From contig JADFZC010000101.1 in the NCBI GenBank assembly GCA_015232735.1, positions 1-8,187 on the forward strand: a DNA stretch of 8,187 nucleotides, in the 5' to 3' direction. The notes beneath the pieces were generated by a model. It worked only from the letters and a program-made list of their open reading frames with translations, was not told the DNA's origin and did not search any database. A program made the position numbers and the translations under genes. Position 1 is the first letter of the stretch. Each line of letters begins with the position of its first letter. The DNA comes from Oligoflexales bacterium. Lineage in GTDB: Bacteria; Bdellovibrionota; Oligoflexia; Oligoflexales; Oligoflexaceae. Positions 1 to 7,364 of this stretch are shown piece by piece.

Positions 1-1170
1 GCCAAGGCCACAAAAGCAAGGCAGGCCCAGTCGAGGCTGAAGATGATATCGAGGCTCAAGGCGCTTGAGGACGGACTTGACATCGATGAGGATGTCGGTT
101 CCATACACTTTGCCCTCAAGGAGCCGCCGAGAAGCGGCAGGGTTGTGATGGAGCTCAAAGGGCTTTCCATTGGATATAACGGGGTTCCTCTTTCCGGGGG
201 GATTGATTTTATCATCGAAAGGGGGCAGCGCATCGCCGTCATAGGCGCAAACGGCATAGGAAAGACGACGCTTCTCAAAACTGTCCACGGAATCATTCCG
301 CCTGTGGAGGGGAGCGTGGCTCCCGGACATGAAGTGAAAGCCGCCTATTTCGCGCAGAATCAGCTCGACGAGCTTTCGGGCGAAAGCAGCGTGCTTGAAT
401 CCCTGCTTGAGGCATCGTCCGATATGGGCGAAAGGGAGGCCAGAAGTCTTTTGGGGAGTTTTCTCTTTCGCGGCGCGGATGTCGAAAAGAAAGTGAAGGT
501 CCTGTCGGGAGGGGAGAAGGGAAGGGTCGCCCTTGCCCGGCTTCTGTCGATGGAAGCGAACTTCATTATCCTGGACGAACCGACCAACCATCTTGACATG
601 TCAAGCGTCGAGGTCCTGATTTCCGCCCTGGGCGAGTTTCAGGGAACGATGCTGTTTGTAAGTCACAACCGGGACTTCATAAATTCCATCGCAACCCATG
701 TTTTCGTGATGCTTCCCGACGGAAGGTCGATGCTTTTTGAAGGAAGGCTTGACGATTATGAAACGGCGGCCCAGCTCAGGGGGTTTCCAAACGTCCTTGC
801 CCCTTCGCCCGAAAGAGGGCTTTCTCCTGAGACAAGGTCAAAATCGCTTGATTCTGAAGAGGTTTTTTCAAAGCAGGAGTCTGCCCCCTGCGGAAGGGAC
901 GCCGTAAGGGATTTAAGGCGCGAAAAAAACAGGCTGGAAAAGGAGACAGAAAGACTTGAGGGCGAACAGGCGGCGCTCAGGGAAAGGATCGGGGAGATAA
1001 GGGACGAACTTTCCATGACCGATATGGCTGATTACAAAAGACTTTCAAGCCTGAACACCGAACTCGGGGACGCCGGCCGGAGGCTTCTTTCGGCGGAGGA
1101 GGCATGGCTTGCCGCTTCAGAAAGGCTTGAGGCGATAAGTGACGAACTTAAAAGCCTTGGCAGAAAGTGA
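1..1170 (+). CDS. ABC-F family ATP-binding protein, C-terminal part (5' end outside window)
   Basis: The reading frame is open from base 1, so the start codon and the first nucleotide-binding domain lie upstream; the ATG at 43 is internal. ABC-F proteins are soluble twin-ATPase proteins without membrane segments that act on the ribosome, in translation regulation or antibiotic protection. The first codons resemble the end of the basic inter-domain linker (KATKARQAQSRLK) typical of the family. The second ATPase domain is complete: Walker A GANGIGKTT at window codons 82-90, signature LSGGEKGR from codon 168, Walker B and D-loop FIILDEPTNHLD at 188-199, and switch His222 in SHN. Window codons from about 300 to 389 are Glu/Lys/Arg-rich and predicted coiled coil, like the C-terminal extension of Uup-type members. 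The subfamily cannot be fixed without the N-terminal half, so no symbol is given. It ends in TGA, 125 bp before the kinase gene. Confidence 0.93.
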   Translation, partial: AKATKARQAQSRLKMISRLKALEDGLDIDEDVGSIHFALKEPPRSGRVVMELKGLSIGYNGVPLSGGIDFIIERGQRIAVIGANGIGKTTLLKTVHGIIPPVEGSVAPGHEVKAAYFAQNQLDELSGESSVLESLLEASSDMGEREARSLLGSFLFRGADVEKKVKVLSGGEKGRVALARLLSMEANFIILDEPTNHLDMSSVEVLISALGEFQGTMLFVSHNRDFINSIATHVFVMLPDGRSMLFEGRLDDYETAAQLRGFPNVLAPSPERGLSPETRSKSLDSEEVFSKQESAPCGRDAVRDLRREKNRLEKETERLEGEQAALRERIGEIRDELSMTDMADYKRLSSLNTELGDAGRRLLSAEEAWLAASERLEAISDELKSLGRK

Positions 1171-1214
1171 AGGCTGGGAGGCAAATTGGTTGTATATACC
1201 TATTTTAAAACCCT

Positions 1215-1235
1215 GGCTCTTGTGCTAGAAAAGCC
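1215..1235. repeat. Imperfect inverted repeat in the ABC-F/kinase spacer
   Basis: GGCTCTT and AAAAGCC form a 7-bp stem with one mismatch around a 7-nt loop. No T-run follows on the plus strand. On the minus strand a short T-run begins several bases later. It lies 45 bp after the ABC-F stop and could be a weak terminator or chance. No convincing sigma-70 promoter (-35/-10 pair) or sigma-54 element could be placed in the 125-bp spacer. Confidence 0.25.
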
Positions 1236-1265
1236 GACGTAAGTAAAAACACGAGTAGCAAAATT

Positions 1266-1289
1266 AAATACAAGATCAAATACAAGAGT
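1266..1289 (+). repeat. Two-copy tandem 12-bp direct repeat upstream of the kinase start
   Basis: AAATACAAGA occurs at 1266-1275 and again at 1278-1287. The period is 12 bp, and the repeat ends 6 bp before the GTG start of the histidine kinase. It lies in the probable leader or ribosome-binding region, so it could be an operator for a protein binding direct repeats, or a slippage product. The frame is open through the repeat back to 1209 but has no ATG, GTG or TTG there, so the repeat is probably not translated. Confidence 0.5.
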
Positions 1290-1295
1290 GGATTT

Positions 1296-3656
1296 GTGAT
1301 ACCTTTTTTCCAAAAACGATCGGCCGGAAAAAGGACGGGCGGGCAAACGGACTTTGATCCAGCCAGCATGGTTGAAGGTCATAGTAGTCTGTTTTATAAG
1401 TATTTTTTGGTGATCATTTTTGTGGCGGCAGGCAGCTTTGCCCGGATTGGACTTCTCCATTTCGGGACGATGCCCATGTTTATAACCTTTTACCCAGCTG
1501 TCATGCTTTCCGCTGTGCTTTTCGGATGGGGCTCCGGGGTTGTCGCTACAGTACTTTCTGGATTCGTGGCGACCTACTTCTTTATTCATCCCGAAGGCTC
1601 TTTTCAGATCGAAACTGTTGCCGATATCATCGCGCTTTCCATCTTTACCGTCACAAGCCTTTTTTATTGCGCTGTTGCCGACCGTTCGAGAAAGTCCCTG
1701 ATGATTTCAGCCTACAGCAGGGCTCTTGAAAGCCGCAATGAAGAAATGCAAAGGCAGCTTGCGCTTATCGATTTGAGCCCCGATGCGATAATAGCCAGGA
1801 ATATGGATGGAGTCGTCAGCTTCTGGAACAGGGGGGCCGAGGAACTTTATGGCTATAAGAAAGAGGAGGCTGTCGGCCGGAGGATTTGCGAACTGTTAAG
1901 GATAACCGATGGGGAATCTTTCGAGCAGATTGGAGATTATCTTCTCAGGAGCGAAAACTGGGGTGGGGAACTGACCCTGTCGGCGAAGGATGGACGGGAT
2001 GTAACGGTTCAGAGCCGCTGGAACTGTCACAGGAACATAAAGACCGGCGAACTTGAGATACTTGAGACGGACGAGGACATCACCGTCAGGAGGATGATTG
2101 AGGACAGCCTGAGGGAGAGTGAAGTAAGGTTCAGCCGGTTTTTTGAGGCGCTTCCGGTCGGGGCGCTCATATTTGGCAATAATGGCGACAGCCTCTTGCT
2201 TTTCAATACCGCCATGCACAGGATGTTCGGATATGAAATGAAAGAGTTTTCCGACATGTTTGTTTCTTTTGTTGACGGAATAGTTGATGTATCGGGAAGC
2301 GAAAGGGTGAGAAGCCATTTCAAGTTCAGCCTTGGCGGAGCTATGGAAGCGTCCCATTTGGATTTTGAGCTGATGCTTAAAACAAAGTCCGGCTCCAATA
2401 TCGACGTCTGGATAGTTTCCGACTACATCCAGATAGGAAAAAGGACCAGGGTATTTTCCATCTTCAAGGATATTACGAAACGAAAAGAGATGGAAAGGCA
2501 GCTGGTTGATGCGAAAATGGCCGCTGATTCGGCAAACCTCGCCAAGAGCCAGTTTCTTGCGGCGATGAGCCATGAGATAAGAACGCCCCTGAATGCGATC
2601 CTGGGATTTTCGGAACTCCTCTCCTTTCCGGACACAGTGGAACAAAACCGTATCGATTTCATAAAAAGAATACATAAAAACGGAAAGGCGCTTTTGAATC
2701 TGATCGACGATATCCTCGATTTCTCAAAGATTGAGGCTGGAAGGCTTAATGTCGAAAAGATGGAAATAGACCTTCATGAGTTTTTATATGACCTCCTTTC
2801 AACGATGAGACCCATCGCCGGGGCAAAGGGGCTTGACTTGAAAATGTTCGCGCTGACGCCGCTTCCGGAGAGAATAACGACAGATCCCACAAGGCTCCGT
2901 CAGATTCTTGTCAATATCATTGGAAACGCAATAAAATTCACCTCGGAGGGAGAGGTCGAGGTCCAGACCATTGTGGACTTCGTCGGCAAAAAACTGAGGT
3001 TTCTGGTAAGGGACACTGGAGACGGAGTAGCTCCCGAGAGCGTTGAAAATCTTTTCAAGCCGTTTATGCAGGCTGATTCAACGATCACGAGAAAATATGG
3101 CGGAACCGGGCTTGGACTTGTAATCTCCAGGCAGCTGGCGAGGAACCTTGGAGGGGATGTTCGCCTTGTGGAAACGAGGTGGATGGCGGGATCGACATTT
3201 GAAATAGAAATATCCCTTGAAGGGGTCAAATATCATGATGAATACCTGAATATCAGGGAAAGGGAGACATCGCACGAAAGGCTCGACGGACTCAATATTC
3301 TTGTGGTTGAGGATGTCGAGGACAATCAGCTTCTGCTTGCGAGGCTTCTTGCCTCGGCCGGGGCGAAGGTCGATATCGCCGCTGACGGCGAGGAGGCGGT
3401 AAGGATGGCGCTTGAAAAGAATCATGATCTCATTCTTATGGATATCCAGATGCCAAGGATGGATGGCTATCAGTCCACAAGGATACTCAGACAAAAGTCA
3501 TATGGAAAGCCGATAATTGCCGTATCGGCACATGTTCTTCCTTCGGAAAGGGCCAGGTGTATCGAGGTCGGGTGCAACGGTCATATTTCCAAACCTCTGA
3601 CCATGAAGTCTCTTCTTGAAGGCATAAGCGCGGTGCTGAGGGAGAGCTTTCACTGA
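1296..3656 (+). CDS. Membrane hybrid sensor histidine kinase (DUF4118-like 4TM, PAS-PAS-HisKA-HATPase-REC)
   Basis: A 786-aa two-component sensor that would autophosphorylate on His and pass the phosphate to its own receiver. Residues 36-127 hold four hydrophobic segments in the compact KdpD-like DUF4118 arrangement, with almost no periplasmic loop. PAS domains lie at about 151-262 and 279-393. The HisKA domain carries His426 in MSHEIRTPLN. The ATPase domain has N-box Asn544, G1 motif DTGDG from Asp573 and G2 motif GGTGLGL at 602-608. The C-terminal receiver has acidic Glu672/Asp673, phospho-acceptor Asp716 in LMDIQMPRMDG, Ser744 and Lys766, so all key residues are present. There is no HPt or output domain, so a separate phosphotransfer partner is expected. 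The start is GTG, chosen because no ATG, GTG or TTG lies upstream after the in-frame stop at 1206; the ribosome-binding site is weak (GAGTGG, 4 nt before the start). The next in-frame ATG (residue 25) has no better site. The signal sensed is unknown. Confidence 0.93.
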   Translation: MIPFFQKRSAGKRTGGQTDFDPASMVEGHSSLFYKYFLVIIFVAAGSFARIGLLHFGTMPMFITFYPAVMLSAVLFGWGSGVVATVLSGFVATYFFIHPEGSFQIETVADIIALSIFTVTSLFYCAVADRSRKSLMISAYSRALESRNEEMQRQLALIDLSPDAIIARNMDGVVSFWNRGAEELYGYKKEEAVGRRICELLRITDGESFEQIGDYLLRSENWGGELTLSAKDGRDVTVQSRWNCHRNIKTGELEILETDEDITVRRMIEDSLRESEVRFSRFFEALPVGALIFGNNGDSLLLFNTAMHRMFGYEMKEFSDMFVSFVDGIVDVSGSERVRSHFKFSLGGAMEASHLDFELMLKTKSGSNIDVWIVSDYIQIGKRTRVFSIFKDITKRKEMERQLVDAKMAADSANLAKSQFLAAMSHEIRTPLNAILGFSELLSFPDTVEQNRIDFIKRIHKNGKALLNLIDDILDFSKIEAGRLNVEKMEIDLHEFLYDLLSTMRPIAGAKGLDLKMFALTPLPERITTDPTRLRQILVNIIGNAIKFTSEGEVEVQTIVDFVGKKLRFLVRDTGDGVAPESVENLFKPFMQADSTITRKYGGTGLGLVISRQLARNLGGDVRLVETRWMAGSTFEIEISLEGVKYHDEYLNIRERETSHERLDGLNILVVEDVEDNQLLLARLLASAGAKVDIAADGEEAVRMALEKNHDLILMDIQMPRMDGYQSTRILRQKSYGKPIIAVSAHVLPSERARCIEVGCNGHISKPLTMKSLLEGISAVLRESFH

Positions 3657-3665
3657 CCCGGTCAG
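3653..3665. repeat. 13-bp palindrome holding both convergent stop codons
   Basis: CTGACC-C-GGTCAG is a perfect inverted repeat with a one-base centre. The TGA of the plus-strand kinase (3654-3656) and the TGA of the minus-strand 7TM gene (3662-3664) are its mirror-image arms. Only 5 bp separate the stops. No T-run flanks it on either strand, so it is not a standard intrinsic terminator, and none was found near this junction. Confidence 0.6.
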
Positions 3666-6600
3666 GCCGCCCTGGATTCTCCTGAATTTTCAAGAAGCCT
3701 TGCGACGATTGTCTCGCTTCCGTCGTCCAGGAACTTGTATTTGCCGTGTTTCACCCACATGTCGGGCGGTATGAGATCTCTGACCTTGTCCGAGATCAGG
3801 ATTTCTCCGTCCTTTGCTATGTTTTCTATTTTTTTTGCGAGCACAACGGCCGGGCCTAAGGCTGTATAATCCGACCTGATGGGGCTTCCTATATTTCCCA
3901 CAATGGAATAGCCGTTATGAATGGCCATTCTGAGCTCAATTTTTTGATCATATTTCTTTTTCCAATGTTCAGAAAGCTCATGGACTTTCCTTTTCATTTC
4001 CAGGGCGCACCGTGTGGCCTTTAAAGCCTGTTCTTCCGACGATATTTCCGAAGGAGCGCCGAATATGGCCCTGATGGAGCTATCCTCGAACCTGTCCACG
4101 ATTCCGCCAAATGTAAATATTATTTCAGTCATTTCAGCAAAATACTCGCCAAGCAGGGCTGCAATGCTTTCGGGTCCCATCCCCACCATCATTTCCTGGA
4201 AATCGCTGAGATTTGAAATGAGCACCGTAATTGTCGTATTCTGCGGTTTTGTGTCAAAAACCCTTTTGCCTTTCAGTATGTCCTCAACAACCTGGGATGG
4301 AAGAAACCTTTTCAGGATTCTGTCTGACAGCTCCCTGTTCAGGTCCGATATCTGTTTTTCGCCTTTTTTCAGCTTGATCAGGTTCCTCACAAGGCTCAAA
4401 AGCTCATTTTTGTCGAATGGTTTTCCAAGAAATCCGTCCGCGCCTGAACCTACCCCCTCTTTTTTGCTGTCATCGTCGCTCTTGGCGGTCAGCAGGATTG
4501 CCGGAATGCTGGACAGATTCATATCCTCTTTAAGCGCCGAGATAAACTCCGGTCCCGACATTATGGGCATCATCCAGTCGCAGATTATCAGATCAGGCCT
4601 GCTTTTCCGGCATTTGGCAAGAGCCTCTTTTCCGTTTGCGGCCGAGATGACATCGTAACCATCGTTTTTGAGATAGCCGGATATAAGCGAAATCATGTCT
4701 ATCATGTCATCGACCACCAGAATGGTTTCATTTCTCCTCTTGGTATCATCATATGCCGGCCCGGTATCTGTTTTTGTTATTTCGCTTTCGTCCTGAACAT
4801 CGGCAAGATGCCAGTCTTTGATTTCGTATTCGCGGGTTATCGATTCATACATGTTAAGTCTGCTGTTTTTAAGGGCGGACTCGATTTCAGAAAGCACGTC
4901 CCTGTGGCTGAACGGCTTTTTGAAGACCTTGGATATGACGCCGTTTTTTGTCGCGTCACTGTCCAGGATGGACGGATCATTCATTCCCGTTAAAATGAAT
5001 ATTTTGCATTCAGGCTGGTTTTTGCCCAGATCCAAAAGTGAATTTATTCCGTACACGCCTGAAGTGTCTATGTCGCTGAGCACCACCTTAATAAGATATT
5101 CCTTTTGAAGCTCGTCAATCTCAAGAGTGTCATCGATTTCCTTATGACTTGAAATCTGTTTTGAATCAGAAAGAAGGCTGACAATTTCCCGTGTGATATT
5201 TTCATCGTCTGATGCCAGGACAAAATCCAGTATCGGCTTTGCGGCCTTGAGAATAGGAAGTGTGACCGAAAATGAGCTGCCGTAGCCGACCTTGCTTGTA
5301 ACGTTTACGCTCCCCCCCATCTTTTCTGCAAGTTCCTTTGTCAGGGCAAGACCAAGTCCTGTTCCCTCGCTGCCTCGTTTTTCGCTGCCGTCAATCTGGT
5401 AGAAGGGGTTGAACAGCTTTTTCAGGTTTTCCTCGGAAATGCCCGAGCCGTCGTCCGTTACGGAGATTACGGCATGACTTTCGATTTCCTGCAGTCTCAA
5501 AAGGATGCTGCCGCCAGGTGCCACATGCTTAAGCGCGTTGGAAAGATAGTTGAAAACTATCTTCTCTATCGCATCGACCTGTCCGTTCACATAAATGCTC
5601 TTTTTTACCCCTTCTGCCGCGTCGTTATAAAGATTGGACTTGAATCTGATGTCTTTTCTCTTGCAGGTCGGCTCGAAATATTCACCGATTGATTTCAAAA
5701 GTTCTGTTAAATTGATTGGAGAAAGCGAGAAGGTATTCTGCGATACGGAATATTTTTGAAAATCCAGAAGCTGGTTTACAAGGCGATAGAGCCGTTTTGA
5801 GTTTTTATAGGCGATATCCAGGTTTTTGCACTCTTTGTTATGGTTGAACTCATCCTCAATGGGATTCATGATAAGTGTGAGAGGTGTTCTCAGTTCATGT
5901 GATATATTTTGGAAGAACTGGGTTTTTTGCTTGTCGAGTTCCTGAAGTTTTATGTTCGCCATCCTTAGCTCGTTTGTCTTTTCCACTACCTTGTCTTCGA
6001 GGCCGGCATTAAGGTCATTGATCTCTTTTTGAGCTTTTTTCTGCTCCATCCTGATTTTGTCGCCCAGGGCCAGCGACAAAAGTATGATTTCAAGCGCCGA
6101 TCCTATCTGGATTCCATAGAGCGTGATGAAATTCGAGGGCAAAAGGCTGAACATTCTGGATGCCGCCAGAAATCCGCCAGAAAAAAATGCCGTGAAGGCA
6201 AGGACATAGAATCTTGCCGGCCTGAAGCCTGTTATAAGGCAATATCCCCCCATTACAGCAAGATATGGAAGGCTGAAAAGCGAGAGGGATGCGCTCATAA
6301 TTATGGTAACATTGTACGGAACGAAAAAGGATAAAGACATTATAAGAGAGGCCCAAATGATAAAGATCATTGAAAATCTGTGATATTTTGGAGCTGTGTG
6401 CCTTGTTTCCAGGAAATTTCTTGAGAACATGAACATCCAGAAGACGGCCGATCCAAGGAAAAACGGAATGCATTTGTTGGCCCACCAGGGGAAATTGGGC
6501 CAGAGGTATTGAAAGGCAAGCCCGTTAAGCGACGACTGGAATATGGCGTAGCTTCCGATATAAAAGATATAGTAAAGATAGTTGATGTTTCGGATGGAGA

Positions 6601-7282
6601 ACGAAAGGAACATGTTATAGAATATCATCACGATGACAATGCCGTAGTATAGAAGAAGACCTCCATATTCGGTTGTTTTTTCTTGGGCGAACGTCATTGG
6701 CGACCACAAAGTGAGGGGAAACTGCATGGAAGTGCTGCTCCTGCTCCTTAAATATATCATTTTGGTTTCATCCGGTCCGATGGAGACAGGGAAGACAAAA
6801 TTCATATGTCTGAATCCCCTCCTGTCAAATGGCTCAAGGTTCCCGGCTTTTTGAAGTTTCACTTTGCCGTCCGAGGATATGGCATAAAACTCAAGTTCAT
6901 TATGGAGAGCGTAGCCCAGTTCAAAGAGCCACTGGCTGTTTTCCGGGATAAGGCTTTTAATCTTTAGCCTGAACCAGTAAACAGATTTGGTAAAACCGAA
7001 ATTGGGGACATCCCATTTGCTGTTTTCCCACAGAGTTTCATTTCCTTCCGACCTTACATCGTCGATGGTCAGATTCCCGTTTTTGTCCTCGATATATTGC
7101 ACGACTTTTCCAATAGAATATTTTCTCTCTTCGCTCTTAAGCGTTACTTCCGCCTTATTAAATGGATTTTCCATGGAAACGTATGTCTCGTTTGATGCAG
7201 GAAATCCCTGGCTGCTGGGGCAAAAAATACCGCCGCAGATGATTATTGAAACGAGTATTAAAGATTTTAATATGAAGGTCAT
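3662..7282 (-). CDS. 7TMR-DISM sensor hybrid histidine kinase with two REC domains and a degenerate class III cyclase domain
   Basis: A 1206-aa inner-membrane protein. Domains in order: signal peptide (1 to about 26, MTFILK then a hydrophobic run); DISMED2-like periplasmic sensor (about 39-180), which in this family is a beta-rich presumed ligand-binding module; seven membrane segments (about 207-229, 234-254, 271-291, 302-321, 325-350, 357-376, 385-407); coiled coil (about 412-452); HisKA with His462 in ISHELRTPLT; ATPase domain with Asn582, DDGSG from Asp610 and EGTGLGLAL; REC1 (about 684-807; Asp692/693, Asp737, Thr765, Lys789); REC2 (about 853-969; Asp858/859, Asp902, Thr932, Lys954); helical linker (969-1014); cyclase-like domain (1015-1196). 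Kinase and receivers look functional, but the cyclase catalytic residues are replaced. The start at 7282 is chosen for its Shine-Dalgarno site GGGAGA 6 nt upstream and a normal signal peptide. An ATG at 7333 with GGAG 6 nt upstream would add 17 residues. It is probably co-transcribed with the upstream cyclase gene. Confidence 0.92.
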   Translation of the reverse strand: MTFILKSLILVSIIICGGIFCPSSQGFPASNETYVSMENPFNKAEVTLKSEERKYSIGKVVQYIEDKNGNLTIDDVRSEGNETLWENSKWDVPNFGFTKSVYWFRLKIKSLIPENSQWLFELGYALHNELEFYAISSDGKVKLQKAGNLEPFDRRGFRHMNFVFPVSIGPDETKMIYLRSRSSTSMQFPLTLWSPMTFAQEKTTEYGGLLLYYGIVIVMIFYNMFLSFSIRNINYLYYIFYIGSYAIFQSSLNGLAFQYLWPNFPWWANKCIPFFLGSAVFWMFMFSRNFLETRHTAPKYHRFSMIFIIWASLIMSLSFFVPYNVTIIMSASLSLFSLPYLAVMGGYCLITGFRPARFYVLAFTAFFSGGFLAASRMFSLLPSNFITLYGIQIGSALEIILLSLALGDKIRMEQKKAQKEINDLNAGLEDKVVEKTNELRMANIKLQELDKQKTQFFQNISHELRTPLTLIMNPIEDEFNHNKECKNLDIAYKNSKRLYRLVNQLLDFQKYSVSQNTFSLSPINLTELLKSIGEYFEPTCKRKDIRFKSNLYNDAAEGVKKSIYVNGQVDAIEKIVFNYLSNALKHVAPGGSILLRLQEIESHAVISVTDDGSGISEENLKKLFNPFYQIDGSEKRGSEGTGLGLALTKELAEKMGGSVNVTSKVGYGSSFSVTLPILKAAKPILDFVLASDDENITREIVSLLSDSKQISSHKEIDDTLEIDELQKEYLIKVVLSDIDTSGVYGINSLLDLGKNQPECKIFILTGMNDPSILDSDATKNGVISKVFKKPFSHRDVLSEIESALKNSRLNMYESITREYEIKDWHLADVQDESEITKTDTGPAYDDTKRRNETILVVDDMIDMISLISGYLKNDGYDVISAANGKEALAKCRKSRPDLIICDWMMPIMSGPEFISALKEDMNLSSIPAILLTAKSDDDSKKEGVGSGADGFLGKPFDKNELLSLVRNLIKLKKGEKQISDLNRELSDRILKRFLPSQVVEDILKGKRVFDTKPQNTTITVLISNLSDFQEMMVGMGPESIAALLGEYFAEMTEIIFTFGGIVDRFEDSSIRAIFGAPSEISSEEQALKATRCALEMKRKVHELSEHWKKKYDQKIELRMAIHNGYSIVGNIGSPIRSDYTALGPAVVLAKKIENIAKDGEILISDKVRDLIPPDMWVKHGKYKFLDDGSETIVARLLENSGESRAA
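3695..4240 (-). other. Pseudocyclase domain (class III nucleotidyl cyclase fold without catalytic residues)
   Basis: This is the C-terminal domain of the 7TM kinase, aligned by eye to the intact cyclase of the upstream gene. The first metal Asp (FSDL) is Asn1024 (LISNL; codon 4211-4213). The second metal Asp (KFMGDG) is Ser1068 (RFEDSS; codon 4079-4081), and the substrate Lys is Arg1064. The transition-state Asn and Arg (VNMASR) are Val1147 and Lys1151 (VVLAKK; codons 3842-3844 and 3830-3832). The fold landmarks FGGIVDRF, IFGAP, YTALGP and GEILIS persist and there is no internal stop. Loss of every metal and transition-state residue predicts no cyclase activity; a binding or regulatory role is inference. 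Confidence 0.85.
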
Positions 7283-7288
7283 ACCAAA

Positions 7289-7294
7289 TCTCCC
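7289..7294 (-). promoter_or_regulatory. Ribosome binding site for the 7TM kinase (preferred start)
   Basis: On the minus strand GGGAGA sits 6 nt before the ATG at 7282-7280. It supports the start that places the signal peptide at the extreme N terminus. Confidence 0.6.
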
Positions 7295-7339
7295 ATTTAA
7301 AAACATGCACATTATGTCTTCCCATACGCGCATGATATT

Positions 7340-7343
7340 CTCC
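7340..7343 (-). promoter_or_regulatory. Alternative ribosome binding site for an upstream start at 7333
   Basis: GGAG lies 6 nt before an in-frame ATG at 7333-7331 and directly abuts the hairpin at 7344-7364. Use of this start would put 17 extra residues, including acidic ones, ahead of the signal peptide, which is atypical. An in-frame TTG at 7345 lies partly in the hairpin and is unlikely. Confidence 0.35.
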
Positions 7344-7364
7344 AAAGGCCGTCAGGCGGCCTTT
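7344..7364 (-). terminator. Perfect 8-bp hairpin across the upstream stop codon (possible weak terminator or attenuator)
   Basis: On the minus strand AAAGGCCG, a 5-nt loop CCTGA, then CGGCCTTT form a perfect stem. The loop contains the TGA stop of the upstream cyclase gene. The tract after the stem on the minus strand is only TTT before GGAG, so termination there should be partial at best. The plus-strand flank has five Ts, but no plus-strand gene ends here. A role in lowering read-through into the 7TM gene, or in stabilising the upstream mRNA end, is inference. Confidence 0.45.

Noticed and set aside
1187..1248. Sigma-70 or sigma-54 promoter for the hybrid kinase
   Set aside because: TTGGTT lies only 8 bp from TATTTT; TTGTGC with TAAAAA at 18 bp matches 3/6 and 4/6. 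The GG-GC spacing in TGGCTCTTGTGC is too short for sigma-54.
1896..2675. Open frame on the minus strand inside the hybrid kinase
   Set aside because: It overlaps the PAS and HisKA coding region entirely, shows no recognisable domain, and is best explained as a shadow of the real frame. The other minus-strand frames between 2027 and 3494 are the same.
3662..4240. Degenerate cyclase end as a pseudogene
   Set aside because: There is no stop or frameshift, the fold landmarks are conserved, and the remaining domains of the chain look functional. A deliberate pseudoenzyme is more likely than a decayed gene.
4014..4658. Open frame on the plus strand inside the 7TM kinase gene
   Set aside because: It is antisense to the receiver/cyclase coding region, its translation is Ser/Phe/Leu-rich low-complexity without any domain, and the minus frame has clear motifs. 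The same applies to the plus-strand frames at 6987-7604 and 7608-8126.
7344..7364. Strong bidirectional rho-independent terminator
   Set aside because: On the coding (minus) strand only three Ts follow the stem before GGAG, and no plus-strand gene reads into it. It is kept only as a weak terminator or attenuator.
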